This document shows, one piece after another, positions 23,453-35,927 of a stretch of 64,000 bases of DNA. The notes beneath the pieces are model-generated. The model saw nothing but the letters and a program-made list of their open reading frames with translations. It was not told the DNA's origin and did no database searches. This stretch comes from Henckelia pumila (taxonomy: Eukaryota > Streptophyta > Magnoliopsida > Lamiales > Gesneriaceae), in NCBI RefSeq assembly GCF_033568475.1, contig NC_133121.1, positions 24,659,374 to 24,723,373 of the forward strand, in the 5' to 3' direction. A program made the translations under genes and the position numbers. Position 1 is the stretch's first letter, and each line of letters begins with the position of its first letter.

Positions 23453-24338
23453 ACCTTACCCAATGGCAGAGCTACATGGTCACGAAAGGGTGCGACCGCC
23501 CCCTTGAAATTATAAAAAATTTTAGTAATATATACACAATATATCTTTTAAATATAAATTTAATTTTGAGACCACCCCTTTGAAATTTTTTTTAAAAAAA
23601 AGCTTAGTACTATAATATATTTTAGAAGGTTGATTTAATTTTGTATTGATTAGGATGATCTTTGAATAAGATAGAATAAATTTATTTTAGACTATAATAT
23701 ATTTGAGAGTATGTTTTGTATTGGCTCGTATTTGTTTTTGGAAAACGAAATACTTTTAATGCTTGAATGTGACATTGAAATTTGATTCAGTTTGCTCAAT
23801 TTTATCCACCTGATTTTTTCTTAATGGATTTAATGCATCTTGATTACCAACTTCATAACTTTATTTTTGACATGCGAAATAACAATCAGTTCTGTAAGGC
23901 TGCGGGAATTAACGACCTTGCTAAAATGATGTTCCAATCGAATAAAAATCGATTATATCATTTGGTATATTTACTTTTAAAGTTAACAGTGTTATCACTT
24001 GTTGTAGCTGCTACTGTAAAGAAAGTGTTTTCAACAATAAAAATAATCAAAATATCACTTCGTAATCGGTTGAAAGAGGATGTGATAGATGATGGTTTGA
24101 TACCATATATTGAGCGTGATGTGTTTGATACAGTTGATATTGAAACTTTTATTCAACATTTTCAAACTATGAAATTTCAGAGTGTGTTATTGTAAAAACA
24201 TATGAAGTTAATATATGAATTTTTTTTTGAAAGAATATATGATTTTTTTTATTATACACTTTGTGTTGTAATAATTGTTTTAATTTATTGAATTCGCCTC
24301 TCCTAGTTGAAAATCCTGGGTACACCACTGACCTTACC
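23453..24338 (+). mobile_element. hAT remnant with perfect 8-bp TSD nested in the tandem array
   Basis: The element is 23461-24330, with ends CAATGGCAGAGCTACATGG and, at the right, TCCTGGGTACACCACTG. Their reverse-complement similarity gives short TIRs of the CAGTGGCGGAGC type. ACCTTACC flanks it on both sides (23453-23460 and 24331-24338). It is internally deleted, keeping only the end of its transposase. Confidence 0.9.
23782..24195 (+). pseudogene. hAT transposase C-terminal dimerisation domain fragment
   Basis: The open frame includes FYPPDFFLMDLMHLDYQLHN, ending with VAATVKKVFSTIKIIKISLRN and YIERDVFDTVDIETFIQHFQ. This is the pattern of the hAT C-terminal dimerisation domain (usual core ATASVERVFS, then RNRL and YIE). 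The N-terminal zinc finger and catalytic part are missing, so it is a truncated relic. Confidence 0.85.
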
Positions 24339-26784
24339 CATGATAATTTTAGTCCAAGATCACAGTTAGTATGTGTAGCACTCATTGGATTTTCGGAGCA
24401 GCATGTTCATATTGGAGATGCCTTTACTCTAAACACATGTTTCAATGTTTGATCCTTGCTTACCAGAGTAGTCATACTTCATGCATTGCATGTAAACATA
24501 TGTATTAATATATTATATACGTGCATGACGATTTCACTGATCATGTCCCTTTTTTATCACGAATATCACATTCGATGAGATAAATTGCAAGTTATCTATC
24601 TAGGGAAAAACAATAAAAGAAATTAACATAAAAATGAAAATTTGACCAATACCGGTAAATTAAAAAATTTAAACAACAAAAAGTATATCACATTAATATT
24701 TTGACTATATTTTATTTAAGTGGTTTTAAATACAAACCGAAAAAATTTAGATAGGAATAAAAAATTTAGATATAGGAAATCAAACCACATGATGTTTGAT
24801 ATTTTTATTTAGATGTATAATTTAAACATATAATTTCTGGTTAATGACCATAAGTAGAATAAGACTCGTAGCAAATTAGAAGCTCTGAAAAAATGAATAT
24901 AACTTTTATTAAACATATAATTTGTGGTTAATTTTTGAAAGTAGAATAAAGAGATTTTTGAATATAAGATCTAATTAATTGCACAATCAGAGGTTCCTGA
25001 GCCATATTTAAGAGTATCTATTCATATTATCGAGAATCCGCAAGGGCTAAGGTGCTACTGGGGTCATCGCAAAATTGTTCTCAAGTTACGACATTTTTGA
25101 CTTGTGCAGAATAACGACGGATGAAGTTATAATCCCGAATCCCTTTCTTAATTGCGACTTTGGGAGTAGATGTTGGATAAGAAAACACTTATCTTTAGGC
25201 TAGGACTTTAGATCATGTGTTCCTAAACCAGTTGTTTAGATATGTTAAGTACTGACTGAGATATCAAGTTGAGTATGCATATTATTTTTTTGCATTGTTA
25301 TTTTTTGCATTATTAATAGTCATATGATGTATATTTTTCTTGTCATGTTATTTATGAACATTTGAGTATCATGTTGAACCTGAACCCTTGAGATATTCAG
25401 TTGAGTAAGGCCGCTCAACTCTTATTTCTTGTAACCATGTGACACTCACTGAGTACATAGAGCAGCGCATGCAAACTTACCATGACAGTTTTAGTCCAAG
25501 ATCATATTTAGTATGTGTATTGGATTTTCGGAGCAGCGTGCTCAGACTGGAGATGCCTATAATCTAAGCATGAGTTTCAATGTTTGATCTCTGCTTACCA
25601 GAGTAGTCATGCTTCATGTATTGCATGTAAACATGTATACCAATAGATTATATGCATAAAGATATCACTTACATCCTTGTTTCTATCACGAACATCACAT
25701 TAGACGATACAATTTGCAAATTGTTCAGGAGGTGGATCAATGTTCGTTCGATTGCCAAGGCCTAAGAGCAGATGTTACCGATAGTTTTAGTTTAAATCTA
25801 TTTTAGTTATTTTGTTGTAATTCTATTGAGTTATATAATTCATTCTTAAGTTTTCAGTTATCTTCCGTTATTTATATGTTAATATTTTAATTAAGTTAGT
25901 TACATGCTTATCAAGTGATTGGTTGTTGATCCAGGTAGGATGACAAGTAAATTTAGAAATTTAAAAATTATATAAAACAAAAAGTATATCACATTAATTT
26001 TTTTGACCATATGTTTTAAATACAAACCGTAAAAATTTAGATAGAAATAAAAAATTAGATATAGAAAACCAAGCCGCATGATGTAGTAGATATTTTAATT
26101 TAGATATATAATTTAAACATATAATTTTTTGTTAATGATCATAAGTAGAATAAGGCTAATAGAAAATTAGAGGCTCTGAAAAAAAAAACATAACTTTTTT
26201 AAACATATAATTTGTGGTTAATTTTTGAAAGTAAAATAAAGAAATTAGCGAATTATAAGATCTAAAATACACATTCAGAGGTTTCCGAGCCATTCAGTCT
26301 ATATTTAAGTGTTTCTATTCATATTATCAAGATCCAGCAAGGACTAAGGTCCTACCGAGGTAATAGAGAAATTGTTCTCAGTTTGCGGCATTTTCGAGTT
26401 ATGCGGACTAACGACAGATGAAGTTATAGTCCCGAATCCCTTTCTTAATTGGGACTTTGACTGTAGCTATTGGATAAGCACACACTTATCTTTAGGCTAG
26501 GTCTTTAGACCCTATGTTCATAAATCAGTTGTTTAGATATACATAAGTACTGAATTAGATATCAAGCTTAATATGCATATTTTTTTGTTGCATTGTTATT
26601 TGTTGCATTATTAATAGTCATATGATGCATGTTTATTATGTCATGTTATATATGAATGTTTGTATCATGTTGAGCCCTGATAACATTTAAGATATTCAGT
26701 TGAGAAGGGTCTCTCAACCCTTGTTTCTGATAACCATGTGACTGGGTCATAGAGCAACGTGTGCAATCTTATCTATGACACTTT

Positions 26785-28859
26785 TAGTCTATGGGAACTC
26801 GGGTTGCTAATCTTATCGTGGGGCAGTTTATAATTAAACATCATAAATAAAACGTAACTCACCTTAAGAAGACAAGAATTTTTTTTTTAATCTACATGTC
26901 TCGCGCGCGCGCGATAAGCTTCTCACGCGGGCGCGAGGCAATGTTCCAGCGAAATTGCTGGTTTGCCCGCGCTCGCGCGAGATGAACTCTCGCCCGCGCG
27001 CGAGGCAATGAACCAGCGATCTCTGGTTGTCTTTCGCTCGGGCGAGGAAAACTCTCGCTCGAGCGAGGTCTGTCCAGCCAGAAAATTTCGATACTTACCT
27101 TTGATGCTTGACATTGCATTTTAATAAATCAAGACATATCAATCATGATTTTCTCATATAATCTTATCAAGCTTCTCCTATAAACATATGTATTCACGAA
27201 TACACAATATATACCAATCTCAAAAGTGACGAATATCAAACATATATACAAACTATCTTGCGTTCTAACATGTTTGATAAAAGATCTAATACATCAACTG
27301 CTAAACCCGAATCACCACATGCTACTACTCTCTCTCTCTCTCGAGTTATTCCTGCCGCTTCTGACCAGCTCCTGTCCCACCTATTGCCATGCACACATAC
27401 AAAACAAAGCAATAACCGGATAACTCCGGTGAGAATAAAATCCCAGTATGAATAACAAAACATGCAAGATAATAAACATGAATGCAATGCATGTTTCAAT
27501 GGCAGACTATCAATTCTGATATCAAACAATATCGGTTCTTGGGATCCCGAGGAAATAAAATCTCAAACTAACACCAAATCACTCAATCAAGGTGAAGTCA
27601 AGTATTTTATTTTCTCTGACTTTAGTGCAACTATAGTGAGTCTTCTGGCTCTGGAAGTAACTCTACATTCCGTGCCACTCAACTACAGCCCTCCAAACGT
27701 CATATGCACTCTAGGCCAATTAGCCCTCTATGCTTTTCAGGTTGGAGTTCAAGATGAATGCAACATATTCTGTATGCATTGAATGTTATAAAACACCTTG
27801 AACACTTAATCAGATTAGCAAGCAAAGCAACAAAATCATCTAATAACATAAAGCACATAATCAAACAAGTATGTGATTGACAAGGGAATACTCAAAAATC
27901 ATAGCTATTTCGAGTATTCTATCTCATCTGAATTAGCTGTCATTTATACCTTTCAATGTCAAGTCTGAAAATACTTCAAATCTGAAAACATAACATGATG
28001 AACATATATCAAAATCTGCTCAAGTTATGACTACTTGCTCAATGCAAACAAACTTCAAACCTTCTTCAATTCTTTCTCGGTTCGAAGGCTAAATTCTCGA
28101 GTCGTCAAACTTCGATATAAAACTGAAATATAGTATTGAAACAATTCATATCAGCTTATAACTCAAGAATTCCCAGCTCAAATAATAAGATCAAAATCTT
28201 GACAAATCTTGAACCGGCGACGTAACGGCTAAAAACCGGCAATCCAAACCATAATCAACTCAGTCCAACAATCATATAGATCATAATTCCCCAAAAATAT
28301 CAGCATGTATATACACAACCAAACATAATCAGAACTTGGGAATTTTCGAAATAGTTTCAATAAATCATATAAAATCCGAAAAACAGTCTTTTATCGAACC
28401 GTTTGCGAATATACAATCGGTACAGCTCATATGTGCATATATCTTAAAATCATGAAATTCCATCTTCAACATAAAAATAAAATCTGAGAAAATTGAATGA
28501 AACTTGTACCAAAACGTATCTCTCGGAGCGGTGATCGCAGATATATATTTATCTCGAATATTTGACTGCCGGATCGCGAATTAACGGAGCTTTAAAGATA
28601 AAAAATGGTGTTTTGGGGAGTTGAAGTCGAGTTCTGTCCTTTTCCTTTCTTTCCTTCTGGTTGTGCACGTTGGAATGATCCAAATTGCAGTTTAGTCTCT
28701 GAACTTTTGGCTATTTGCAATTTAGTCCCCGAAAAAGCGATTTAATTCAATTTCAATCCTTATTCATTTAAGAATATTAGAATTTAATTCTAAACTCTAA
28801 ATATTCTCAAATTAAATATTTTCAAATTAAAATTAAATAATCTCGGGCCTTACATAGTC
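26785..28859 (-). mobile_element. solo LTR, about 2065 bp, 5-bp TSD
   Basis: 26790-28854 interrupts the array unit at TTTTAGTC/CAAG, leaving TAGTC on both sides (26785-26789 and 28855-28859). On the minus strand it starts TGTAAGGCCCGAG, a typical LTR head, and ends CCCATA. No retroviral-type coding sequence or second LTR is present. It is therefore read as a solo LTR left by recombination. Its GC-rich part (26900-27070) carries several CGCGCGCG and CGAGCGAG clusters and an inverted-repeat feel. The short ORFs inside are not convincing genes. Confidence 0.7.
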
Positions 28860-29934
28860 CAAGATCATAGTTAGTATGTGTAGAACCAATTGGATTTTTG
28901 GAGCAGCGTGCTCATACTGGGGATGCCTATAATCTAAGCATGAGCTCCAATGTTTAATCTCTGCTTATCAGAGTAGTAATGCTTCATGCATTGCATATAA
29001 CATTTGTACTAATAGATTACGTACATGAGGATTTCACTCATGGTCATGTTTTTATTACGAACATCACATTCAACGAGACAACTTGCAAGTTGTACAGAAG
29101 GTGGATCAATGTTCATTCGATTACCAAGGTGTAGGAGCAGAGGTTACCGATAGTTTTAATTAGTTTAAATCTATTTTTGTATTTTGTTGTAATTTGATTG
29201 AGTTATATAACTGATTCTTACATTTCAATTATCTTTCGCTATTTATATATTAATATTTTAATTAAGTTAATTACATGCTTATGAAGTAATTAGTTGTGCA
29301 TCCGGGTTGGTAACAACAAAAAGTATATCACATTATTTTTTTGACCATATTTTATTTACTTAGTTTTATATACAAACAATAAAAATTTTCATAGAAATAA
29401 AAAATTAGATATAGAAAATCAAGCTACATGATGTAGTTGATATTTTTATTTAAATATATAACTTAAACATATAATTTTTTTTTCAATGACAATAAGTATA
29501 ATAAGGCCATTGGAAATTTAGAAGCTCTGAAAAAAGTAATATAACTTTTATTAAACATATTATTTGTGATTAATTTTTGAAAGTAGAATAAAGAGTTTAG
29601 CGAATTATAAAATCTAAAAATGCACATTTAGAAGTTTCTAAGTCATTCAGTCTATATTTAAGTTTTTCTATTCATATTATCGAGAACCAGTAAGGACCAA
29701 GGTGCTACCGATGTCATAGCAAAATTGTACGTTCTCAATGCGACATTTTCTAAAATTATGAAATTAAAAAAAATTAAACAACAAAAGGTATACACATTAA
29801 TCTTTTGACTAGATTTATTTAATTGAATTTTAAATACAAACCGTAAATTTTTAAAAAATAATATATATATATATATATAAGAAACCAAATCACATGATGT
29901 AGTTGATATTTTTATTTAGGTATATAGTTTTAAA

Positions 29935-30500
29935 TATCTAATTTTTTGTTAATGAATATAATGAAAAAATAACAAACAAACAATGCATAATAATGAATGA
30001 TAAAATTAAAAAAAAACAATTAATAAGTAAAAAAATTAACAATGGTACCAAAGTAAAAATTATTGGTAGAAAAAAATTATTTAAGAACATAATTTTTAGC
30101 CTTATTTTTAAAATAATCAATGAATTTAAAAAAAATAAAATAAGATATAAGAAATTAAATCATATGATGTAATTGATATTTTTATTTAGGTATATAGTTT
30201 TAAACATATAATTTTTTGTTAATGACAATAATGAGAAAATAACAAACAAACAATGCATAATAATGAATGAGAAAATTAAAAAAAAAAACAATTAATAAGT
30301 AAAACAATTAACAATGGTACCAAAGTAAAAATTATTGGTAGGAAAAAATTATTTAAAAACATAATTTTTAGCATTATTTTTAAAATAATCAATGAATTTA
30401 AAAATAATGTATAATAACAAAATCAAACAAATAATGCACAACAATTAATGAAGAAAAAAAATAATTAATAAGAAAAATAATTAATAAGGATACCAAAGTA
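29935..30500. repeat. tandem repeat, ~270-bp period, two full copies and a partial third
   Basis: The block beginning ATTTTTTGTTAATGA at 29941 recurs at 30211 with few changes, including GCATAATAATGAATGA and CAATGGTACCAAAG. A degraded third copy follows near 30410-30500. It is AT-rich and lies inside the large hAT-like element near its right end. Confidence 0.85.
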
Positions 30501-30863
30501 AATTTACAATGAAAGCTACATATTTATATGGATAATAGATAATAGATAATAGAATAATAGATATAATATTATATTTATATATTTATTTATCTATAATATT
30601 TATATATTTTATTTATTTATTTATTATATTTATTTTATAATTTATAATATATATATATAATATTATATTTATTTATTCATATATTTTTAATTTATATATA
30701 TATAATTTTTAAGCTCGAGCTCGAGTACTCGAACTACAAACGAGCTCGAGCTCGAGCACATATTTTACTGTTCATCGAGCTCGAGCTCGAGCTCGAGTAG
30801 TAAAATATGAGTCGAGCACACTACTCGATCTCGGCTCGGCTCGATAACACCTCTAGTTGTAGA

Positions 30864-31711
30864 TATGTACACGATATATATGATCGATTACACATTGTCG
30901 TTCAAGTTTTAAAAGAAAATTGTTCCATGCACGTTGAACATTACATGTTAGTTTATAACTAATATTTGAAATTATAAAATTAATCTTGTACTTTATTTGA
31001 AAAACCTTTTTAAAAAAAATTTGAGATAATTTTATAATAACAAATGCAACATTTAAACCAATGAATAAACCTTGAATGTACATGTAAAATTATCCAATAT
31101 AAAATTATCCTGAATGCATATCTTCATTGACATAATTTTATAATTTCAAAAATAACATAAAATACATATTTTCATTCAAAAAATTTTGTAATTTAAAAAA
31201 TAAACGTAAAACAACGTATGCACACATAACATATTCCTAGAATAAGATATGTTTCTAATTTACTTTTTGTTCGAGCGTTTGCGAGCTCCAACGTCTTAAA
31301 AAACAAGTATTTCTGATTTTATCTCACCTTAATTTATTTGATCCAGTCTTTTGTTTTTTTTTTTTTTTAAGGTCTTTTGTTTTTAATTAAGCTCTTTCTG
31401 TGTGTTTTCGAAATTTATATTCAACTGTTTGTTGTGAATATACAAGCATTTGTACTTTTTTGTGTTAAAAAACACATTGATGAAACCTCTAATAGCTAAA
31501 CCCATGATAAATAATGTACATTTTATTGTATTTTGGATTTCTCCAGCAGATTACCTGATCTTTGACCACTATCAAAAAAATTAAGTTGCCCATACAAAAA
31601 AAGCAAGGAGATAATGCACGGCCACATTCATCCCTAATCTCCGGCATTACAAGTCTCTGTATAATAAAGTCTACTGGGAAAAAAAAGGGGCAGTGTGCGA
31701 GTCATTTTCAA
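30864..31711. other. AT-rich spacer, end is probable 3' UTR of the minus-strand gene
   Basis: No ORF or repeat that I can support. The last 100 or so bases before 31712 are likely the 3' UTR of the gene read from the other strand. Confidence 0.4.
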
Positions 31712-33895
31712 TCAGTTTTCATCATCCGAACTTGCGTATGCTGCTACCAAACTTTTAACTGGGTTATTATTATCCACAAGTGTTTCATCTTCCTTCGAGG
31801 GCGACTGCTCTTTCTTGTTACCATGTTGAATACTCGCAGCTTTGTGTTTTTTAAATGCCTGTCCACTCAAAGTTACCAAGGATGGATCTTTATCAGAAGG
31901 TTTAGATATTCTCTGCTGCTTAGGCTTCACTTCTACCACCCTCTTCAGTAAATCTTGCTGCCTGAAAATAGACATGTTTAAGCCTCCCTTTGAAATTTCA
32001 ATTTTTCACAGTTTTCTGGCATTCTTGCTATTTCCACGCTGTATTTGTGGTGAGAGAGAAGAAGAAGGAGGATCTTACCTGATACCACTCTTTGCCTTGG
32101 GTTCGACTCGAAGTGCCAAGGGAACTGATGCCGGGGAAGTTTCAGCCACAGCTTTGTTGTTAGTTGTCAAGGAAAATGTATGAGGTGTAAAGAAGAAAAT
32201 AATGCGTGGCCACTTGTTTCATTTCTTGTTGTGTAGAAAGCTCAGACGCATACAACGAATTAGCGATTTGCATATTTCACTCTCAGCGCATGAGGCTGAG
32301 AAGTAAAAATAACATATTCTGATTAGCTAAATATTATAGTCTTCTACTACAGGAAAACAAAAAACGCCATATCACACAGAAGCTCTAAAAAGAACGTTAC
32401 CTACATCCCTCTCCACCACACACACATGCAAAAGGCAAGAATCCCTTCTCGATCATCGCAATTAATCCCAATGTAGTTGACACGTTGTTTAAAGCAGGTT
32501 CTTTTGAAAGATTAGGAAAAGTAAAGACGAAGAAACTTTTGATTCACTCAAGAAATGATTTTTACCACTTATATTGGCACACATATGCCTAAAAAATAAG
32601 GATATCTTAAAAGCTGCAAATGCTCGTTTCTCCGTACGGCGTAGAAGGCGCTCAGCATCTTCTTCAGCTTCAATCTGCTCCTTGAGATAGAGTAAATCAT
32701 CGCTGTCCAACGCTGAAAATTTACACTTGACAAGTCTCAAGAATCAATGATGATACCATTATCAATGAATTAATATAGGTGTGCAGGCTTTCACACAAAC
32801 AAAAAATTCACAAAAAAAATATAGAGCTAAAATGCATACCCCCTCGGCCGTGAAGGTAGCCACCACGTTCACCGGCAACTTCTTGCATCTGCACATATAT
32901 CAAGCACCCAGTGGAAGAAGCCAAAATCCCTGCCGGGGCATGTTATCAGAAAACTTTCCAATATTTTTATATCAATGAACTCGACATTCACCAGGCAACT
33001 CAGGACAACTATCAGAATATCAAAGTGTTAAATGGTCGATGAAAAGCTCACTTGTTGCCACTAAATTTGCAGAGGAAAATCCTCTCAATAAAAAAAATAT
33101 CCATATCCTTTATAATTGAAATACCTACTCAAAAATCATAGGCATTCTTCTCATATCTTAAAACAGAGTTAAGGGTTTCACCTCACCTCCAGAGGTGTCA
33201 GATAAGGATCACAAGCAGCATTAACTTCAAATTTTTCAACGCTAATCAACTTAATATGAGGACAAAGGACAAGATTAACTCAAAACTTGAATCAGTTTTT
33301 TTCCTTGGCCTATAATGTAGACCGTACGAGCAAGCTAGGGATATATTACCAAATTTTTAGTCCTCGAATCAGCTCATATTTTCCGAGGCAGTAATAAGAT
33401 ATATGTGGAAGCTAATATTTCTTCCATACTTGATGAAATCCAGAGTCGCGTGGACGGACAAAAGCAATGGGGTAAGTGGTAACCCTTTAGTGAAGCACAT
33501 GCCTTTGCCGTAAAACATGAGAATCCGTAAAACATGAGAATCAGCACACTCCTAAAGGTTCAACATTAAATGATGGAGAGATTGTGAATCAAAGCTCATA
33601 CGCAGACCTAATGGCTCCACCTTTCAACAAAGCAGGTGCTTTGACTAAGAATTGTTTACATTGGCCTCGTAGAATTGTCACATTATTATCATGGTGCGGA
33701 CGAGTTGAATTGATAGAAATATAAAAGCCCAAGAAGAGATATTAGCGAAATTCGTAAGCTAACCATGATAGCTTCTTGGACTAATTTTGCTTGATGCAAC
33801 ATGATACAATCACAACGAATACACGCATTTATACACCTTCAAAAAGAGAGAAGGGGAGAGAAGCAGGAGCTGGATTCGCTAACCTTGGAGACCAT
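31712..33895 (-). CDS. conserved small charged plant protein, contains a U12 AT-AC intron
   Basis: Minus-strand exons: 32888-32840, 32712-32606, 32158-32079 and 31961-31712, adding to 161 codons. An upstream exon 33895-33884 would add MVSK in frame, so the start is either there or the ATG at 32888. Visible blocks: GERGGYLHGRGALDSDDL, an acidic stretch EAEEDAERLLRRTEKR, SVPLALRVEPK, SGIRQQDLLKRVV and a C-terminus ending AYASSDDEN. The protein is small, very charged and probably nuclear, with no enzyme motif. I recognise the pattern as a conserved eukaryotic or plant protein of unknown role but cannot name it. Intron 2 of the coding part (32159-32605) has AT-AC ends. Confidence 0.75.
32159..32605 (-). 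other. U12-type AT-AC intron
   Basis: On the minus strand the intron opens ATATCCTT exactly, has a branch-site-like TTTTCCTTGAC (branch A at 32067+100, that is 32167) and closes AC eight bases later. Removing it joins AAFK to NKAVAET in frame. No GT-AG alternative keeps the frame between these two exons. Confidence 0.85.
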
Positions 33896-35927
33896 GCGTT
33901 GGAAAGTAACTTCTTCGTCATCTACTCTGTCTTTTCCCTTTCCTAACTTCTTATCTGCATATCGCATACATTCATTGCGTCAATTCATCAGTTTCCACAA
34001 CAAATATCGTACTGAAGATGATTCTTATGAAGCAACCAACAAGAAAACAACAAAGAGGGGAAAGAATGCACCTTTTGGATCCGTCAGGTTTGTGTACTCA
34101 CGAACTTCTCTTCCTGACATCGCTCAACGGCAAGATTTTGAGACCCCCCCTTCCGAAATTGTGTTCTTCACTAAATTTGTATCAGCACATGCAGCTAAAA
34201 TTTTCAGATTGAAGTGGCAAAAAGAGAAGAAGAGTCGAATTCCTCTGGCTAGGGCTATGAGAGGAGGATTGAGGTGAGGTAGGGGAAAGGAAAATGCGTC
34301 TTTGTCCGTACTGATATGATACATGGTACTATCAAATGCGATATATGGACATGTGGTTTTTTTAGTTTTATTTAAATAAAAAAAATAGTTATATTTATCA
34401 AAGTGTAGGCAGTGTTTTCCATGAAAAATTTTTAATCAAATATTTTTGAGTTACCGCGTCAAACACTCCGTAAAATATTAAAAATGTATATTTCATTTTT
34501 ATACAAATTTAATAAGCATCACAACTCTTAATCTTCTATAACAGTCTCACGCAAGTTTTTGTGTTTATCAAAATATCAAATTTAAAAAGTGAAAAATTTA
34601 TAATAAAATGATTTAAAATTGTTACATCTTTTTTTCCAATGAAAGAAATTTTAAGAAAAAACTCCAGATAAACCTGTCAATTATACATTTGTCGAGAAAA
34701 AAAATCAATAAATCTCTGGCTAGTTCAAGAAGTCACATACAAGGAAATAAATAATTTTTTTCTTCTTCTTTTGTGCAATCAAATAAACCAAGCAAATCAA
34801 TCAATTAATAAACAAGTCATACTATAACACAAGAATAATGAAAACAATGACAGTTTTTTAGCATAAAAAACTCTTAAATCAAGAAAAAACAACTGGATGA
34901 TATCAACAAAAAAACTCAAATATAATTTTGATACTTTCACTAGATACATACGAATAAAGTAGATAAAATTGTGATCCAAACCGCTAGTCTTGATATCCAG
35001 ATTATCACGAATAAGATATCAAAGAAAATAGACTTCTTATTTCAAATACCCATTTTATCCTTACTTAAATTATTTGTTTTAACTTAAATCTTCCCACATT
35101 CTTCAACGGGCCAATCTTCTTTCTCAACCATTTCGCTGGCGCTCAATTTTCTTCTTCTTCACTTGCTCAGTTCTCTTCTTCGCTCTCAGTTCCCTTCCTC
35201 GCTCTTCTTCTTCGTTTAGTTCCTGTCTTCTACACTGCCATCTCTTAAGACGACATCAATTTGAGCAGTGGATCTCTACAAGGTATTTTGATAAATCCCT
35301 AGATGGTGTTGTGGATATATCTGCAGAGAAAGGCATAGCAGAGGCAACTATGTCAAATAAGATGTGCATCAGTCAAGATAAAGTGAAATTCAACGTGAAT
35401 GGCAATAATGACGCTGCACACAATCAACTGCGAGGCGCTTTTGGAAAGGTAAGTAAAGGCAAATTAAACTTTACTCATTGTCATCTTAGTTAATTTTGTA
35501 GAAGTAAGTTACTGCCAGCCCTAGGTATGTTGATATGGCTTGTGATCAGATTATGGTACTTGATTGTTGAAAATGTATGGAAATGTGGAATATGGTTATC
35601 TACCAAGACAAGACATGAAACATTTGCAAAATATACTGTTGTTTTGGAAATATGTTGCTTTTTATTTAATGATATCTGATATTTATGTGAAATCGGCTAT
35701 GAAAAACTATTTGATTGTGATTGTGATTGTGTGAAAATATTATTAGACAATTACTATTCTTTCGACTCGATCTTTATTGGATACATTTCCTGACCCTCGA
35801 CTCAATTTTTTAATATCAAATATTTAATGTCCTCCAACAATTTTGAAAATTGATTATTTATTTTATTTTTTCCATCAAGATCTCTACTCCTTGAAACTTC
35901 TTGCTTATAGAACAGAGAATATCAAAT
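33896..35927. other. promoter/5' UTR of the minus-strand gene, then spacer
   Basis: The region just above 33895 should hold the 5' UTR and promoter of the minus-strand gene. A plus-strand open frame at 33801-34277 overlaps this and is not believed. 35160-35450 has a CT-rich leader and a short open frame with a donor at about 35448. It may be an untranslated or N-terminal exon of the Ulp1 element gene, but I cannot join it. Confidence 0.35.

Larger units (their letters stand above)
22020..29740. repeat. tandem array of ~1.1-1.3 kb units, four to five diverged copies
   Basis: A block containing CTAACGACAGATGA recurs near 22323, 23085, 25112 and 26408. A second block (CAGAGTAGT, then ATTGCAT) recurs near 24465, 25600 and 28970. 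When the nested hAT (878 bp with its duplication) and solo LTR (2070 bp) are subtracted, spacings become about 760, 1150 and 1300 bases. The first unit is shorter and most diverged. No long ORF is conserved among the units. A partial unit is seen to about 29740. Confidence 0.8.
21594..30863. mobile_element. 9.25-kb hAT-like element with perfect 8-bp TSD, filled with tandem repeats
   Basis: The left end (21602: TAGGGTATAAACGAGTCGAG) and the reverse complement of the right end (30855: TAGAGGTGTTATCGAGCCGA) are related. Both are followed by dense GAGCTCGAG blocks within about 150 bases. Flanks are identical, GTTGTAGA (21594-21601 and 30856-30863). The interior holds no transposase of its own that I can recognise. 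Instead it holds four to five diverged tandem units, a nested hAT remnant and a nested solo LTR. It is probably a very large non-autonomous hAT element. Confidence 0.8.

Noticed and set aside
26892-27782. Several short ORFs inside the solo LTR
   Set aside because: They arise from CG-rich repeats and open AT-rich frames and have no family motif.
33181-33260. Minus-strand exon-like piece (FEVNAACDPYLTPLE followed by a GT)
   Set aside because: It lies inside the first intron of the minus-strand gene and does not fit its reading phase or any family I recognise.
33801-34277. Plus-strand open frame of 158 codons
   Set aside because: It overlaps the first exon and presumed 5' UTR/promoter of the minus-strand gene, shows no domain and has composition like non-coding DNA.
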